A stretch of 64,000 bases of DNA from Blastomonas ursincola. Lineage in GTDB: Bacteria; Pseudomonadota; Alphaproteobacteria; Sphingomonadales; Sphingomonadaceae. The notes below the pieces were generated by a model, which did not search any database, was not told where the DNA came from, and saw only the letters and a program-made list of their open reading frames with translations. Made by a program: the position numbers and the translations under genes. Below are positions 27,844-39,185 of this stretch, piece by piece. Each line of letters begins with the position of its first letter. Positions within the stretch are counted from its first letter, which is position 1. The stretch covers positions 1,370,297 to 1,434,296 of the forward strand of contig NZ_VDES01000002.1 of assembly GCF_013607875.1 (NCBI RefSeq), written 5' to 3'.

Positions 27844-28020
27844 TTACGCCAAGGGCAGGCGGCGCTTGCCCTTAAGCCTGCTGGTCAGGTGATAGCGCCC
27901 GCAGCGATCGCATCGATAGGGCCTGAGATCGATCGTCGCTGCGATCGCCGCGCGCATGGCCTCTTCCTCGCTCGCAAAGCGCTGCTTGCGCTGGCAGATC
28001 GACAGGCGGGTGCGGGGCAT
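27844..28020 (-). CDS. Small zinc-ribbon-like protein
   Basis: Protein of 58 residues from the ATG at 28020. Its feature is a C-terminal YRCDRCGRYHLTS: two Cys plus a nearby His, together with an earlier Cys in LSICQRKQRF, could bind a metal. It is very basic (ending KGKRRLPLA), which suggests nucleic-acid binding. No Shine-Dalgarno is visible and a longer N-terminus from 28065 is possible. It converges with the S9 peptidase and is divergent from the M28 gene. Function unknown. Confidence 0.6.
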   Translation of the reverse strand: MPRTRLSICQRKQRFASEEEAMRAAIAATIDLRPYRCDRCGRYHLTSRLKGKRRLPLA

Positions 28021-28102
28021 TTTTGCAACAGGCGTCCGGATTATGCGGGGGCGGTGTGCGGCCATATTGCACGAGCCGCGCGCTTTGCGCCATGACCCGC
28101 GG

Positions 28103-31133
<3,031 letters not shown>

Positions 31134-31139
31134 CGGGCG

Positions 31140-31400
31140 ATGATCGAGCTCATCCCCTATATGCTGATCCTGGCCTGGTCGGTACCGGGCCAGCCCGGCA
31201 GGGTCGAGGTCGAACGGGTCAACCAGCTGTTCGCCGACGCCGAGCAATGCGAGCGCGCGGCGACGGGCTTTGTCGCCTCGCTCCGGCGCGACGGCGTAAC
31301 GCATATCTGCATGCCGGTGCCGGGCTCCGAAGAGTTCGACACGCTGTTCCGCCAGCTCGATGCCGAGGCCGAGAAGGCGCGGCGAGAGGCGGGGGAATGA
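31140..31400 (+). CDS. Hypothetical protein between guaB and rsmB
   Basis: Protein of 86 residues with a hydrophobic N-terminus (LIPYMLILAW), a Cys pair (EQCERAA, HICMPVP) and a helical charged C-terminus ending KARREAGE. It starts six bases after guaB and its stop overlaps the rsmB start (ATGA), which supports real translation. It may be a small periplasmic or membrane-attached protein. No function is recognised. Confidence 0.7.
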   Translation: MIELIPYMLILAWSVPGQPGRVEVERVNQLFADAEQCERAATGFVASLRRDGVTHICMPVPGSEEFDTLFRQLDAEAEKARREAGE

Positions 31401-32620
31401 CCCCGGCGGCCCGCGTCCAGGCGGCGATCGATCTGGTCGATGCGATCCTCGGTGCCGCACGCGGCCAGGGGGCGAGCGCCGACACGCTGGCGCGCAATTT
31501 CTTCCGCGAGCGGCGCTATATGGGATCGGGCGACCGGCGCGCGGTGCGCGACTTGGCCTGGCGCGCGGTGCGGCGCTTCGGCGAGTTGCCCCAGAACGGC
31601 CGCGCTGCGCTGGCCGGGCTGGCGCGCGAGGATGCGGCGCTGGCCGAGCTGTTCGATGGTTCGACCTACGGGCCTGCGGCGCTCGCCGAGAATGAGCCGG
31701 TGGCCTCTGGTGGCGTTATTCCCGCATGGATCGAGGCGCTGCTGCCGCCGCTGTTCGATGAGGCGGAAAAGGCCGCGTTGCTCGACCGCGCGCCGCTTGA
31801 CTTGCGCTACGATCCCGCGCGGACCGATCCGGATGCACTTCGCGCCATATGGCCGGAGATCGAATTCAGCGATGCGCTGCCGCGTGCCGCGCGGCTGCCG
31901 GGCAACACGCCTGTCGACGACAGCGCGCCCTGGCAAGCGGGTGCGATCGACGTGCAGGACTGGGGCAGCCAGGCAATCGTCCAGACGTGCCTCGGCGAGC
32001 AGGCCCCGGCGCTGGTGATCGACCTGTGCGCGGGCGCGGGCGGCAAGACGCTGGCGCTGTCCGCGCTGCTGCCCGAGGCACGGATCATCGCATCGGACAC
32101 CAGCCGCGACCGCTTGCAGGCGATGGAGCCGCGCCGGAAGCGCGCCGGGCGCGACCGGATCGAGCCGCTGCTGCTCGATCCGAAGCGCGAATGGGAGCGG
32201 CTCGCTCCGTTCGAAGGCCAGGCCGATCTGGTGCTGGTCGATGCGCCGTGCAGCGGATCGGGCACGTGGCGGCGCAATCCCGAAACGCGCTGGCGGCTCA
32301 CCCCCGACCGGCTCGCGCGCGTGGCGGCCGAACAGGCCCGGCTGATCGAGATCGCCCAGCGGCTGGTGCGGCCCGGCGGGGCTTTGGTCTATGCGGTATG
32401 TTCGCTGCTGCCCGACGAGGGGCCACGCCAGGCCGAGCGCGGCTTGTGCGATCGGGAGGGCTGGACTATCGTCAATCCCGATATGCAGATTGGCCGCCTG
32501 ATCGGAGCCGATGGACGGCTTTGCGACGCATCAGACCCTGCGCCTGCCGCCGGCCGACTGCTCACCCCGCGTCATGACGGCACCGATGGCTTTTTCTTCA
32601 CAAGAGCCCGGCGGTCATGA
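31397..32620 (+). CDS. rsmB: 16S rRNA (cytosine) methyltransferase, RsmB/Sun family
   Basis: Methyltransferase of 407 residues. The N-terminal third is a NusB-like RNA-binding helical region (starting RVQAAIDLVDAIL). The SAM-binding motif is DLCAGAGGKTLAL; the two catalytic Cys of m5C enzymes are in DAPCSGSGTWRRNPE and YAVCSLLPDEG. It is most like RsmB, which methylates C967 of 16S rRNA; other NOL1/NOP2/Sun members are possible. Coupled to the upstream small gene by ATGA. Confidence 0.9.
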   Translation: MTPAARVQAAIDLVDAILGAARGQGASADTLARNFFRERRYMGSGDRRAVRDLAWRAVRRFGELPQNGRAALAGLAREDAALAELFDGSTYGPAALAENEPVASGGVIPAWIEALLPPLFDEAEKAALLDRAPLDLRYDPARTDPDALRAIWPEIEFSDALPRAARLPGNTPVDDSAPWQAGAIDVQDWGSQAIVQTCLGEQAPALVIDLCAGAGGKTLALSALLPEARIIASDTSRDRLQAMEPRRKRAGRDRIEPLLLDPKREWERLAPFEGQADLVLVDAPCSGSGTWRRNPETRWRLTPDRLARVAAEQARLIEIAQRLVRPGGALVYAVCSLLPDEGPRQAERGLCDREGWTIVNPDMQIGRLIGADGRLCDASDPAPAAGRLLTPRHDGTDGFFFTRARRS

Positions 32621-32649
32621 TAGCCTTACGCTCTGCCTGGGAGACTATC

Positions 32650-33162
32650 ATGCGTTTTGCGCCCGCCGCCATTGCCCTGTCGCTCGTTCTCGCGACCGTT
32701 TCGAGCACCGGGATCGGCCAGCCGGTCCGCTATGCGGTCAATCCGGCGTCGCAGCTGCTGGTCGATGAAGGCGCGAAGGTGCAGGCTGCCGGCAAGCTCG
32801 ACGACGCCAACAGCCTCTATGAAGCTGCGCTCGCGGTCGATCCGGGCAACCGCGCCGCCTATATCGCACTGGCGCAGGTGGCGAGTGCGCAGAACCTGCC
32901 GGGCAAGGCGATCCGCTATTATCGCGAGGCGCTGCGGCTCGATCCGAACGATATCGCCGCGCTGGCCGGCCAGGGCGAAGCGATGATCCAGCGCGGCGCG
33001 GTCGAAAAGGCGCGGCGCAACCTGGTGCGCATCGAGGCGCTGTGCACCAGCACCTGCACCGAAGCCGGCCGCCTGCTCGCCGCGATCGACAAGGCCGCGG
33101 CCAAGCCCGTACTGTCTGCCGAAGCGGTGGCCTCGACCCCCACGGTGACCGAGCAGCCTTGA
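32650..33162 (+). CDS. Secreted TPR-repeat protein
   Basis: Protein of 170 residues. The ATG at 32650 is preceded by GGGAGA and opens a signal sequence (MRFAPAAIALSLVLA). Two clear tetratricopeptide repeats follow (about 50-118: ANSLYEAALAVDPGNRAAYIALAQVA and KAIRYYREALRLDPNDIAALAG), then a Cys pair (CTSTC). It probably scaffolds a periplasmic complex. An in-frame ATG at 32617 overlaps the rsmB stop but lacks a ribosome site. Confidence 0.82.
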   Translation: MRFAPAAIALSLVLATVSSTGIGQPVRYAVNPASQLLVDEGAKVQAAGKLDDANSLYEAALAVDPGNRAAYIALAQVASAQNLPGKAIRYYREALRLDPNDIAALAGQGEAMIQRGAVEKARRNLVRIEALCTSTCTEAGRLLAAIDKAAAKPVLSAEAVASTPTVTEQP

Positions 33163-33184
33163 TCTTCCGGATACCGGCCCACGT

Positions 33185-33385
33185 CCGCTCGGCCTGAGCT
33201 TGTCGAAGGCTCCGCGCCCAACCTTCCTGACGACCTATACCGTCACCCTGAACTTGTTTCAGGGTCCATTTGTCACCAAGCGGCTTCGGCTTTTTGCTGC
33301 ACGATGGATCCTGAAACAAGTTCAGGATGACGTGAATATTGGGACGGGTGGCAGCGCGCAGCCTTCGACCGGCTCAGGCTGAGCG
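33185..33385. repeat. Nested REP cluster between convergent genes
   Basis: An outer pair of REP copies faces inward (33185-33216 and 33355-33385, inverted). Inside them a second repeat family forms a large inverted repeat: CGTCACCCTGAACTTGTTTC at 33241 onward and its near-complement at 33303-33332, around a short centre with GCGGCTTCGGC. The region separates the TPR gene from the convergent mscS gene and probably ends transcription from both sides. The right outer copy supplies the mscS stop codon. Confidence 0.8.
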
Positions 33386-34702
33386 GGGGATGTGTGGAGG
33401 CGCTGCGTCTTCTGGCGCGGCCTTGGCCATGCCCGGCATCTCCTTGATATACAAGTCGCGCTGCGGGAACGGGATCTCGATGCCGTGTTCCTTGAACAGC
33501 GTCCACACGCGCATCAGCACGTCGCCGCGGATATTGCCCATGCCGCCCTCGGGATCGGCGATCCAGGCGCGGATTTCCCAGTTGACGCTGTTGTCGGCAA
33601 ACTCGGTCATCCAGATGCGCGGGGCGGGGTCCTTGAGCACGCGCGGGGCCTCGTCCACCGCGCGGTAGAGCAGCTCCTGCACCAGCTGCATGTCGCTCGA
33701 ATAGCTGACGCCGAGCGGGATGCGCATGCGCACGTTGCGGTCCGAATAGGACCAGTTCTCGACCGGCGTGGTCATCAGGTCCTCGTTCGGGATCAGATGC
33801 TCCTTGCCGTCGCGGGTGATGACCGAGACCGCGCGCACGCCGATCTTGTTCACCCAGCCGAAGCTGTCGCCCACCGCGATGACGTCGCCCGGCTTGATCG
33901 AACGGTCGAGCAGCAGGATGATGCCCGCAAACAGGTTGCCGATCGTCTTCTGCAGCCCGAAGCCGATGGCGAGCCCGAATGCGCCCGAGAAGAAGCTGAG
34001 CGCGGTCAGATCGATGCCCAGCGTGTCGATGCCGATGAAGAAGGCGAGCACGATGACGACGACGCCCGCGATCTTCTGCCCGAGCAGCTTCTGCGTCGGG
34101 TCCAGACCGTCGCTGCTGCCGATGATGTGCCCGGCGATGCGGTTGACCACGCGTGCGGCGGTGTAGAGCACCAGGATGGTGATCGCGATCGTCACCACCC
34201 ACAGCAGCGAGAACCGCTTGGCGCCCAGGTTGAAGCCCACCCGGTCCATCGCGGTGGTGATCGGGTCCAATCCGCCGAACATGCTCGCCAGGATCGAGAT
34301 CAGCGTGGCGAGGCCGAGGAAGGTGCCCAGCCAGTCGGGCATGCGCACGCCGCGCACAAGATCGTTGACGAACAGCGCGAGCGAGATCGCCAGCGTCAGC
34401 CCGAACACGACCGAGGCGATCAGGCTCCAGTCGTACAGGTTGAGCGCCATGCCGATCAGCATCGCGGTGGTGAAGCGGCGCACCATATCGCGGATGCGGC
34501 GGCGCGCGAGCTGACTTTCATAGCCGGCGCGGCGCTCCCAGATGGCGGCAAGGCGCAGATAGATCAGGCGGCTGAGCGCCCAACCGATGACCAGCGCGGC
34601 GGTCGCCACCATCGCGGCCAGGATGCCCTCGATATATTGCAGGTCGTCGGGGCGCTCGATCCAGCCCCAGCGCATGAACAGTGCGTTGATCCCTGCAGTC
34701 AT
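33374..34702 (-). CDS. MscS-family mechanosensitive ion channel
   Basis: Inner-membrane channel of 442 residues with several N-terminal helices, then the pore-lining helix in FSGAFGLAIGFGLQKTIGNLFAGI and the soluble beta domain with IKPGDVIAVGDSFGWVNKIGVRAVSVITRDGKE. This is a larger MscS relative with extra helices at about 20-190. Its ATG overlaps the stop of the metC-like gene (ATGA at 34699-34702). The last codons (HIPRSA, TGA) lie inside a REP element, so the C-terminus has been shaped by the repeat. Confidence 0.93.
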   Translation of the reverse strand: MTAGINALFMRWGWIERPDDLQYIEGILAAMVATAALVIGWALSRLIYLRLAAIWERRAGYESQLARRRIRDMVRRFTTAMLIGMALNLYDWSLIASVVFGLTLAISLALFVNDLVRGVRMPDWLGTFLGLATLISILASMFGGLDPITTAMDRVGFNLGAKRFSLLWVVTIAITILVLYTAARVVNRIAGHIIGSSDGLDPTQKLLGQKIAGVVVIVLAFFIGIDTLGIDLTALSFFSGAFGLAIGFGLQKTIGNLFAGIILLLDRSIKPGDVIAVGDSFGWVNKIGVRAVSVITRDGKEHLIPNEDLMTTPVENWSYSDRNVRMRIPLGVSYSSDMQLVQELLYRAVDEAPRVLKDPAPRIWMTEFADNSVNWEIRAWIADPEGGMGNIRGDVLMRVWTLFKEHGIEIPFPQRDLYIKEMPGMAKAAPEDAAPPHIPRSA

Positions 34703-35931
34703 GCGGCCATGGTAAAGGCCTGCAATCCCTTGGCAAGGTCGGCGATCAGATCGTCCGGGTCTTCCAGCCCGATATGCAGCCGCACGGCGAGCGCATTGCG
34801 GTCACCGGCGGGCGGCCAGGACGTCGCACTGCGGCAACGCGCGGGGTCGACCGGGATCGCCAGGCTCTCGAACCCGCCCCAGCTGTAACCGATGCCGAAC
34901 AGCTCCAGCGTGTCGATCAGCGCCGCACGCGCCATGTCGGTGCCGCCTTCCAGCACGAAGGAGAAAAGCCCGCTCGACCCCTTGAAATCGCGCTGCCAGA
35001 TGGCGTGGCCTGGGCAGGAGGGGAACGCGGGGTGCAGCACGCGCGCGACCTGCGGCTGCTCGGCCAGCCAGTGCGCGATGCGCAGCGCCGAGGCCTGGTG
35101 CTGGCGCAGCCGCACGTCGAGCGTGCGCAGGCCACGCAGCGCGAGCCAGGCATCGTCGGGCGAAACGACATGGCCGAGCGCCTGTGCGGTCTGGCGAAGG
35201 CGCGGATACCAGCGTTCGGTCGCGCTGACCGAGCCCAGCATCACGTCCGAATGGCCGACAATATATTTGGTGCAGGCCATGATGCTCATGTCCGCGCCGA
35301 GCTCCAGCGCGGGCAGGAACAGCCCCGTCGCCCAAGTATTGTCGATCAGCAGCGCGATGTCCGGATTGGCCGCGCGCGCCGCCGCGCAGATCGCGGGCAC
35401 GTCCTGCACCTCGAAGGTCAGGCTGCCCGGGCTTTCCATCAGGATCGCGCGGGTGCGTTCGCAGACAAGGCTGGAAATTCCGGAGCCTATGAGCGGATCG
35501 TAATAGCGTGTCTCGATGCCGAAGCGCTTCAGCAACCCGTCGGCAAAGCTGCGCGAAGGGTCATAGGCGCTGTCGGTCATCAGCAGCACGTCGCCCGGCG
35601 ACAGCACGCTGAGCAGCGCGCCGGTGATCGCGGCGACGCCCGAGGGGTAGAGCATCGTGCCATACGCTTGCGGCTCGAGCTGGGTCAGCGCCTCCGCCAA
35701 TGCCCATTGCGTCGGCGCACCCCTGCGACCGTAGAAAAAGCGTCCATCCTCATTGGTTTGCGGACCGGAGTTGAGAGCGGCTGTATCGGGATAGAGATGG
35801 GTGCTTGCGCGCCACACCGGCGGATTGACCACCGCGCCCGGCTGCTCCGCGGTCCCCGTCCACTCGACGCGGCGGCCACCGGTGACAAGGCGGGTGGTGG
35901 GCGATTGCGGGGAGGAAGGAGGCTTGGGCAT
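34699..35931 (-). CDS. metC: Cystathionine beta-lyase-like PLP enzyme
   Basis: Enzyme of 410 residues of the Cys/Met metabolism PLP family. The PLP lysine is in MACTKYIVGHSDVMLG; other marks are YPSGVAAITGALL, LIDNTWATGLFLPALELGAD and GFESLAIP near the C-terminus. The WGGFESL variant fits cystathionine beta-lyase more than gamma-synthase, but a related lyase is possible. The start at 35931 begins MPKPPSSP. It is translationally coupled to mscS downstream. The region upstream is filled with palindromic repeats. Confidence 0.87.
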   Translation of the reverse strand: MPKPPSSPQSPTTRLVTGGRRVEWTGTAEQPGAVVNPPVWRASTHLYPDTAALNSGPQTNEDGRFFYGRRGAPTQWALAEALTQLEPQAYGTMLYPSGVAAITGALLSVLSPGDVLLMTDSAYDPSRSFADGLLKRFGIETRYYDPLIGSGISSLVCERTRAILMESPGSLTFEVQDVPAICAAARAANPDIALLIDNTWATGLFLPALELGADMSIMACTKYIVGHSDVMLGSVSATERWYPRLRQTAQALGHVVSPDDAWLALRGLRTLDVRLRQHQASALRIAHWLAEQPQVARVLHPAFPSCPGHAIWQRDFKGSSGLFSFVLEGGTDMARAALIDTLELFGIGYSWGGFESLAIPVDPARCRSATSWPPAGDRNALAVRLHIGLEDPDDLIADLAKGLQAFTMAA

Positions 35932-35945
35932 CTGTCGGTCCTGTC

Positions 35946-36109
35946 CTCGCCCCTTCAGGGGAGAGGATACGCAGCCTTGCATGCGCAGCATGCTAGGCGG
36001 AGTTGGAGAGGGGCGGCGGCTGGATGCCGACGCTTGCCCCTCTCCCACTGCGACTAGGTTCGCGTGCCGCTCACCAAGTCTCGTTGCCCTCTCCCCTGAA
36101 GGGGAGAGG
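35946..36109. repeat. Pair of CCTCTCCCCT palindromes flanking a short gap
   Basis: A perfect 22-base palindrome at 36088-36109 (CCTCTCCCCT, GA, AGGGGAGAGG) lies nine bases beyond the sseA stop, and a related copy at about 35946-35966 lies before metC. The stretch between them has a second CCCCTCTCC segment. They may stabilise the sseA transcript end; no T-run is present. Confidence 0.65.
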
Positions 36110-36117
36110 CGGAAAGA

Positions 36118-36954
36118 TTATCCCGTCACCTTGGGCGCATCGGCATCGGCGCCCCATTCGGCCCAGCTGCCGTCATAAAGCGACACGTCGGTCTTGCCGA
36201 GCAGGTGCGCGCCGAAGGCGACGACGCTGGCGGTCATGCCCGATCCGCAGGTGGTGACCATCGGCTTTTCGATATCGATGCCGGCGCCTTCGAACGCGGC
36301 CTTGAGCGCATCGCCGGTCTTCCAGGTGCCATCGGCGTTGAACAGCGCGCTGTGCGGCAGGTTGACCGAGCCGGGGATATGGCCCGAGGCGATGCCGGGA
36401 CGCGGATCGGCCTCTGCGCCGGTGAAGCGCGCGGTCGGGCGGGCGTCGACGACCTGTTCGGCCTTGCTGTGCAGGTTGGCGAGCATGTCCGCCTTGGTGC
36501 GGACGTTCTTGCGGTCTTCCCACACGGTGAAATGGCGATGACGCAGCGTTTCCTTGCCCGATTTGAGCGGGCGGCCCTCGGCCTTCCACTTGGCGATGCC
36601 GCCGTCGAGGATCGCGACCGCGTGCGCGCCGAACATGGTCAGCATGAACCAGGCGCGCGCCGAGGACTTCAGCGGGCTGTCGTCGTAGAGCACGATGCGG
36701 CTGCCATCGCCGAGGCCCAGCGACTGCATGCGGCTGGCGAACTTTTCGGCCGGAGGAAGGGTGTTCTCGACTGCGGCGTTGCTGTCGACCAGCTCTTCCA
36801 GGTCCATGAATACCGCGCCGGGGATGTGGCCTGCTTCATATTCGGCGAGCGCGTTGCGGCCATGATCGGGCAGGAACTTGGTCGCATCGACGATGCGGAG
36901 ATCCGAAGCGCCCATCTCGTTGGCGAGCCATTCGGTTGAAACCAGCGAATCCAT
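36118..36954 (-). CDS. sseA: 3-mercaptopyruvate sulfurtransferase
   Basis: Tandem rhodanese of 278 residues. The N-terminal inactive domain starts VSTEWLANEMGASDLRIVDA and contains HIPGAVFMDLE; the C-terminal active domain has HIPGSVNLPHSALF and the catalytic loop CGSGMTAS (about 238-245), which is the mercaptopyruvate-type loop, not the CRKGxT loop of thiosulfate enzymes. GGGAG precedes the ATG. It moves sulfur from 3-mercaptopyruvate to acceptors and is divergent from surE. Confidence 0.93.
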   Translation of the reverse strand: MDSLVSTEWLANEMGASDLRIVDATKFLPDHGRNALAEYEAGHIPGAVFMDLEELVDSNAAVENTLPPAEKFASRMQSLGLGDGSRIVLYDDSPLKSSARAWFMLTMFGAHAVAILDGGIAKWKAEGRPLKSGKETLRHRHFTVWEDRKNVRTKADMLANLHSKAEQVVDARPTARFTGAEADPRPGIASGHIPGSVNLPHSALFNADGTWKTGDALKAAFEGAGIDIEKPMVTTCGSGMTASVVAFGAHLLGKTDVSLYDGSWAEWGADADAPKVTG

Positions 36955-37221
36955 CTTGGATATTCTCCCTCTGCGAATGCGCGCCCGATTATCGGCATTT
37001 CCCGGCTTTTTAGACGTGAAACCCGGCTGGTTGCCCGGCCGGGATTGCCTGTTTTTTGCGCTGCACCATCGACATTATCGCGTTGCTGCGAACACGTCGA
37101 GTCGCAACGGAAAGCGTATGTGCGATTTTTCGCATATGTTGCATCCGCGTGAATCAGGCGGTGGTGCAGCCGATCGCTTCGGGCTAGGGGGGGAAGCCCT
37201 GCAATCCGGAGACCTCCCCTC

Positions 37222-37992
37222 ATGCGCATCCTGCTGACCAATGACGATGGCGTCCATGCGCCGGGCCTTGCCGTGCTGGCCGGGATCGCGCGGGCGATCT
37301 CTGACGATGTCTGGATCGTCGCGCCTTCGGAAGAGCAGTCGGGCGCTGGCCATTCGCTGACTATCACCCGTCCCTTGCGCGTCCACCAGCATGGCGAGAA
37401 GCACTTTTCGGTCACTGGCACGCCCACCGACGCGGTGATGATGGCAGTGGCGCGGCTGATGCAGGACACGCCCCCCGACCTGATCCTGTCGGGCGTCAAT
37501 CGCGGCGCGAACCTGGGCGAGGACGTGACCTATTCGGGCACCGTTTCCGCCGCGATGGAGGGCGCGCTTGCGGGCATTCCGTCGATCGCATTGAGCCAGG
37601 TCTATGCGCGCGAGGGCGCCGGGCTCGACGTCTCGTTCGACGCCGCGACCCACTGGGGCGAGCGCGTGGTGCGCAAGCTCATCAGCCAGCCGATGCCGCC
37701 GCGCACGCTGGTCAATGTCAACTTCCCCGCGCTGCCCGCCGATCGGGTGCGGGGCGTGAAGGTCGTCAACCAGGGCTTTCGCGACTACGGGCGGCTGAAG
37801 ATCGTCACCAACACCGACCCGCGCGGGTTCGAATATCACTGGTTCGGCCTGGGCGCAGCCGAAGCGAGCCCCGCGCACAGCACCGATCTGGAAGCGGTGG
37901 CCGACGGCTATATCGCGGTGACGCCGCTGCATCTCGATCTGACGCATCACCAGTCGATCGCCGCGCTGACCCAGACCTTTGCGGCGGAGTAA
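37222..37992 (+). CDS. surE: 5'/3'-nucleotidase SurE
   Basis: Metal-dependent nucleotidase of 256 residues. The metal site is formed by NDDG at residues 7-10, Ser in SGAGHSLT and Asn in LSGVNRGANLGEDV; VTGTPTDAV follows the expected spacing. It starts MRILLTNDDGVHAPG with CCGGAGA upstream. In many proteobacteria surE is followed by pcm and an NlpD-like gene; here the NlpD-like gene follows directly and pcm is missing. Confidence 0.96.
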   Translation: MRILLTNDDGVHAPGLAVLAGIARAISDDVWIVAPSEEQSGAGHSLTITRPLRVHQHGEKHFSVTGTPTDAVMMAVARLMQDTPPDLILSGVNRGANLGEDVTYSGTVSAAMEGALAGIPSIALSQVYAREGAGLDVSFDAATHWGERVVRKLISQPMPPRTLVNVNFPALPADRVRGVKVVNQGFRDYGRLKIVTNTDPRGFEYHWFGLGAAEASPAHSTDLEAVADGYIAVTPLHLDLTHHQSIAALTQTFAAE

Positions 37993-38078
37993 CGCGCGAA
38001 ACGCCTTGGCAGACGTGCCCGGTGTAAATCCTGCGTTGCCCGGTGGCAAAGCGGGCAAACCATGCTAGACACGGCCGC

Positions 38079-39176
38079 ATGGTGTGGGGACACGGAAAGA
38101 TCGAAACGCGGCTCGCCTTGCTGGCGGCGCTGGGCCTCGCAGGTTGCATTCCGGGTGGGATGACGCCGACATCGATGGAACCCGAGATCACCGAGGCCGG
38201 CCAGCCGGCTGCGCCGCCGCTGGCCGAGCCGGTTGCCGGCAGCGATGCGCCGGTCTGGGAAAGCCGTAGCGTTGCGCCCAATGCTGCAGACGTGATCGGC
38301 ACCACCTATACCGTCCAGCCCGGCGATACGCTGCGCGGCATCGGCAACCGCACCGGGGCAGGATCGGAAGCGATCGCGGCGGCCAATGGGCTCACTGCGC
38401 CCTATATCCTGCGGCCAGGACAGCAGCTCACCATCCCCGGCGGGCGCTATCACATGGTGGCGAGCGGCGAGACGGGCATCGCCATCGCCCAGGCGTACAA
38501 GGTCGCGTGGAGCGACATCGTCGCGCTGAATGGGCTTGAAGAACCCTATATCCTGCGTATCGGCCAGCGGCTCAAGCTTCCTGCGGGCGCGCAGCTTGCC
38601 GCTGCCGCACCCGCCGCGAGGGCCCCCGCCAAACCCGGTACGCAGCCCAGCCGCATCGGCGCGCTGGTGGTCAATATCGACGATGTCGTCACCGGCAGCC
38701 AGCCCGCAATCGCCGAAGGCACGGCCGTTCCGCCCGCCAAGCCCGCGCGCGCGCCGGTGGCCGCCAGCGTGCCCGTCGATGTGCCCAAGGGCTTTTCGGG
38801 CAAGTTCGTCTGGCCGCTCAGCGGCTCGCTGCTCACGCGCTACGGGCCGGTCGGCAAGGGGCAGATCAGCAACGGTATCGATATCAGCGCGACGCGCGGC
38901 CAGCCGTTCCGCGCGGCGGCCGACGGCGTGGTCAGCTATGCCGGCAGCGAGGTCGCGATCTATGGCGGGCTGATCCTGATCAGCCATGGCGGCGGCTGGG
39001 TCAGCGCCTATGGCCATGCCGAGCGGATCGACGTGACGCGCGGCCAGGCGGTGAAGGCTGGCCAGGTGCTGGGCGCGGCGGGCCAGAGCGGCTTTGCCGA
39101 GACGCCCAAGCTGCATTTCGAGCTGCGCAAGGACCGCAAGCCGGTCGACCCTCTGCAATATCTGCCGCGCGGCTGA
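38079..39176 (+). CDS. LysM/LytM lipoprotein, NlpD-like amidase activator
   Basis: Lipoprotein of 365 residues; the start at 38079 gives a signal with lipobox LAGC. Two LysM peptidoglycan-binding modules lie at about 68-112 (YTVQPGDTLRGIGNRTG) and 120-165 (YHMVASGETGIAIA). The C-terminal LytM domain (about 245-360) has lost zinc ligands: NGIDI replaces HxxxD and KLHFEL replaces HxH. It is therefore expected to activate an amidase in the envelope as NlpD does, without cutting itself. It follows surE, as in many relatives. Confidence 0.9.
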   Translation: MVWGHGKIETRLALLAALGLAGCIPGGMTPTSMEPEITEAGQPAAPPLAEPVAGSDAPVWESRSVAPNAADVIGTTYTVQPGDTLRGIGNRTGAGSEAIAAANGLTAPYILRPGQQLTIPGGRYHMVASGETGIAIAQAYKVAWSDIVALNGLEEPYILRIGQRLKLPAGAQLAAAAPAARAPAKPGTQPSRIGALVVNIDDVVTGSQPAIAEGTAVPPAKPARAPVAASVPVDVPKGFSGKFVWPLSGSLLTRYGPVGKGQISNGIDISATRGQPFRAAADGVVSYAGSEVAIYGGLILISHGGGWVSAYGHAERIDVTRGQAVKAGQVLGAAGQSGFAETPKLHFELRKDRKPVDPLQYLPRG

Positions 39177-39185
39177 GCCACAGGG

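Noticed and set aside
37015-37060. Hairpin CCCGGC...GCCGGG followed by T6 as a terminator
   Set aside because: On the plus strand no gene ends before it, and the T-run is separated from the stem by several bases; the gap is between divergent sseA and surE.
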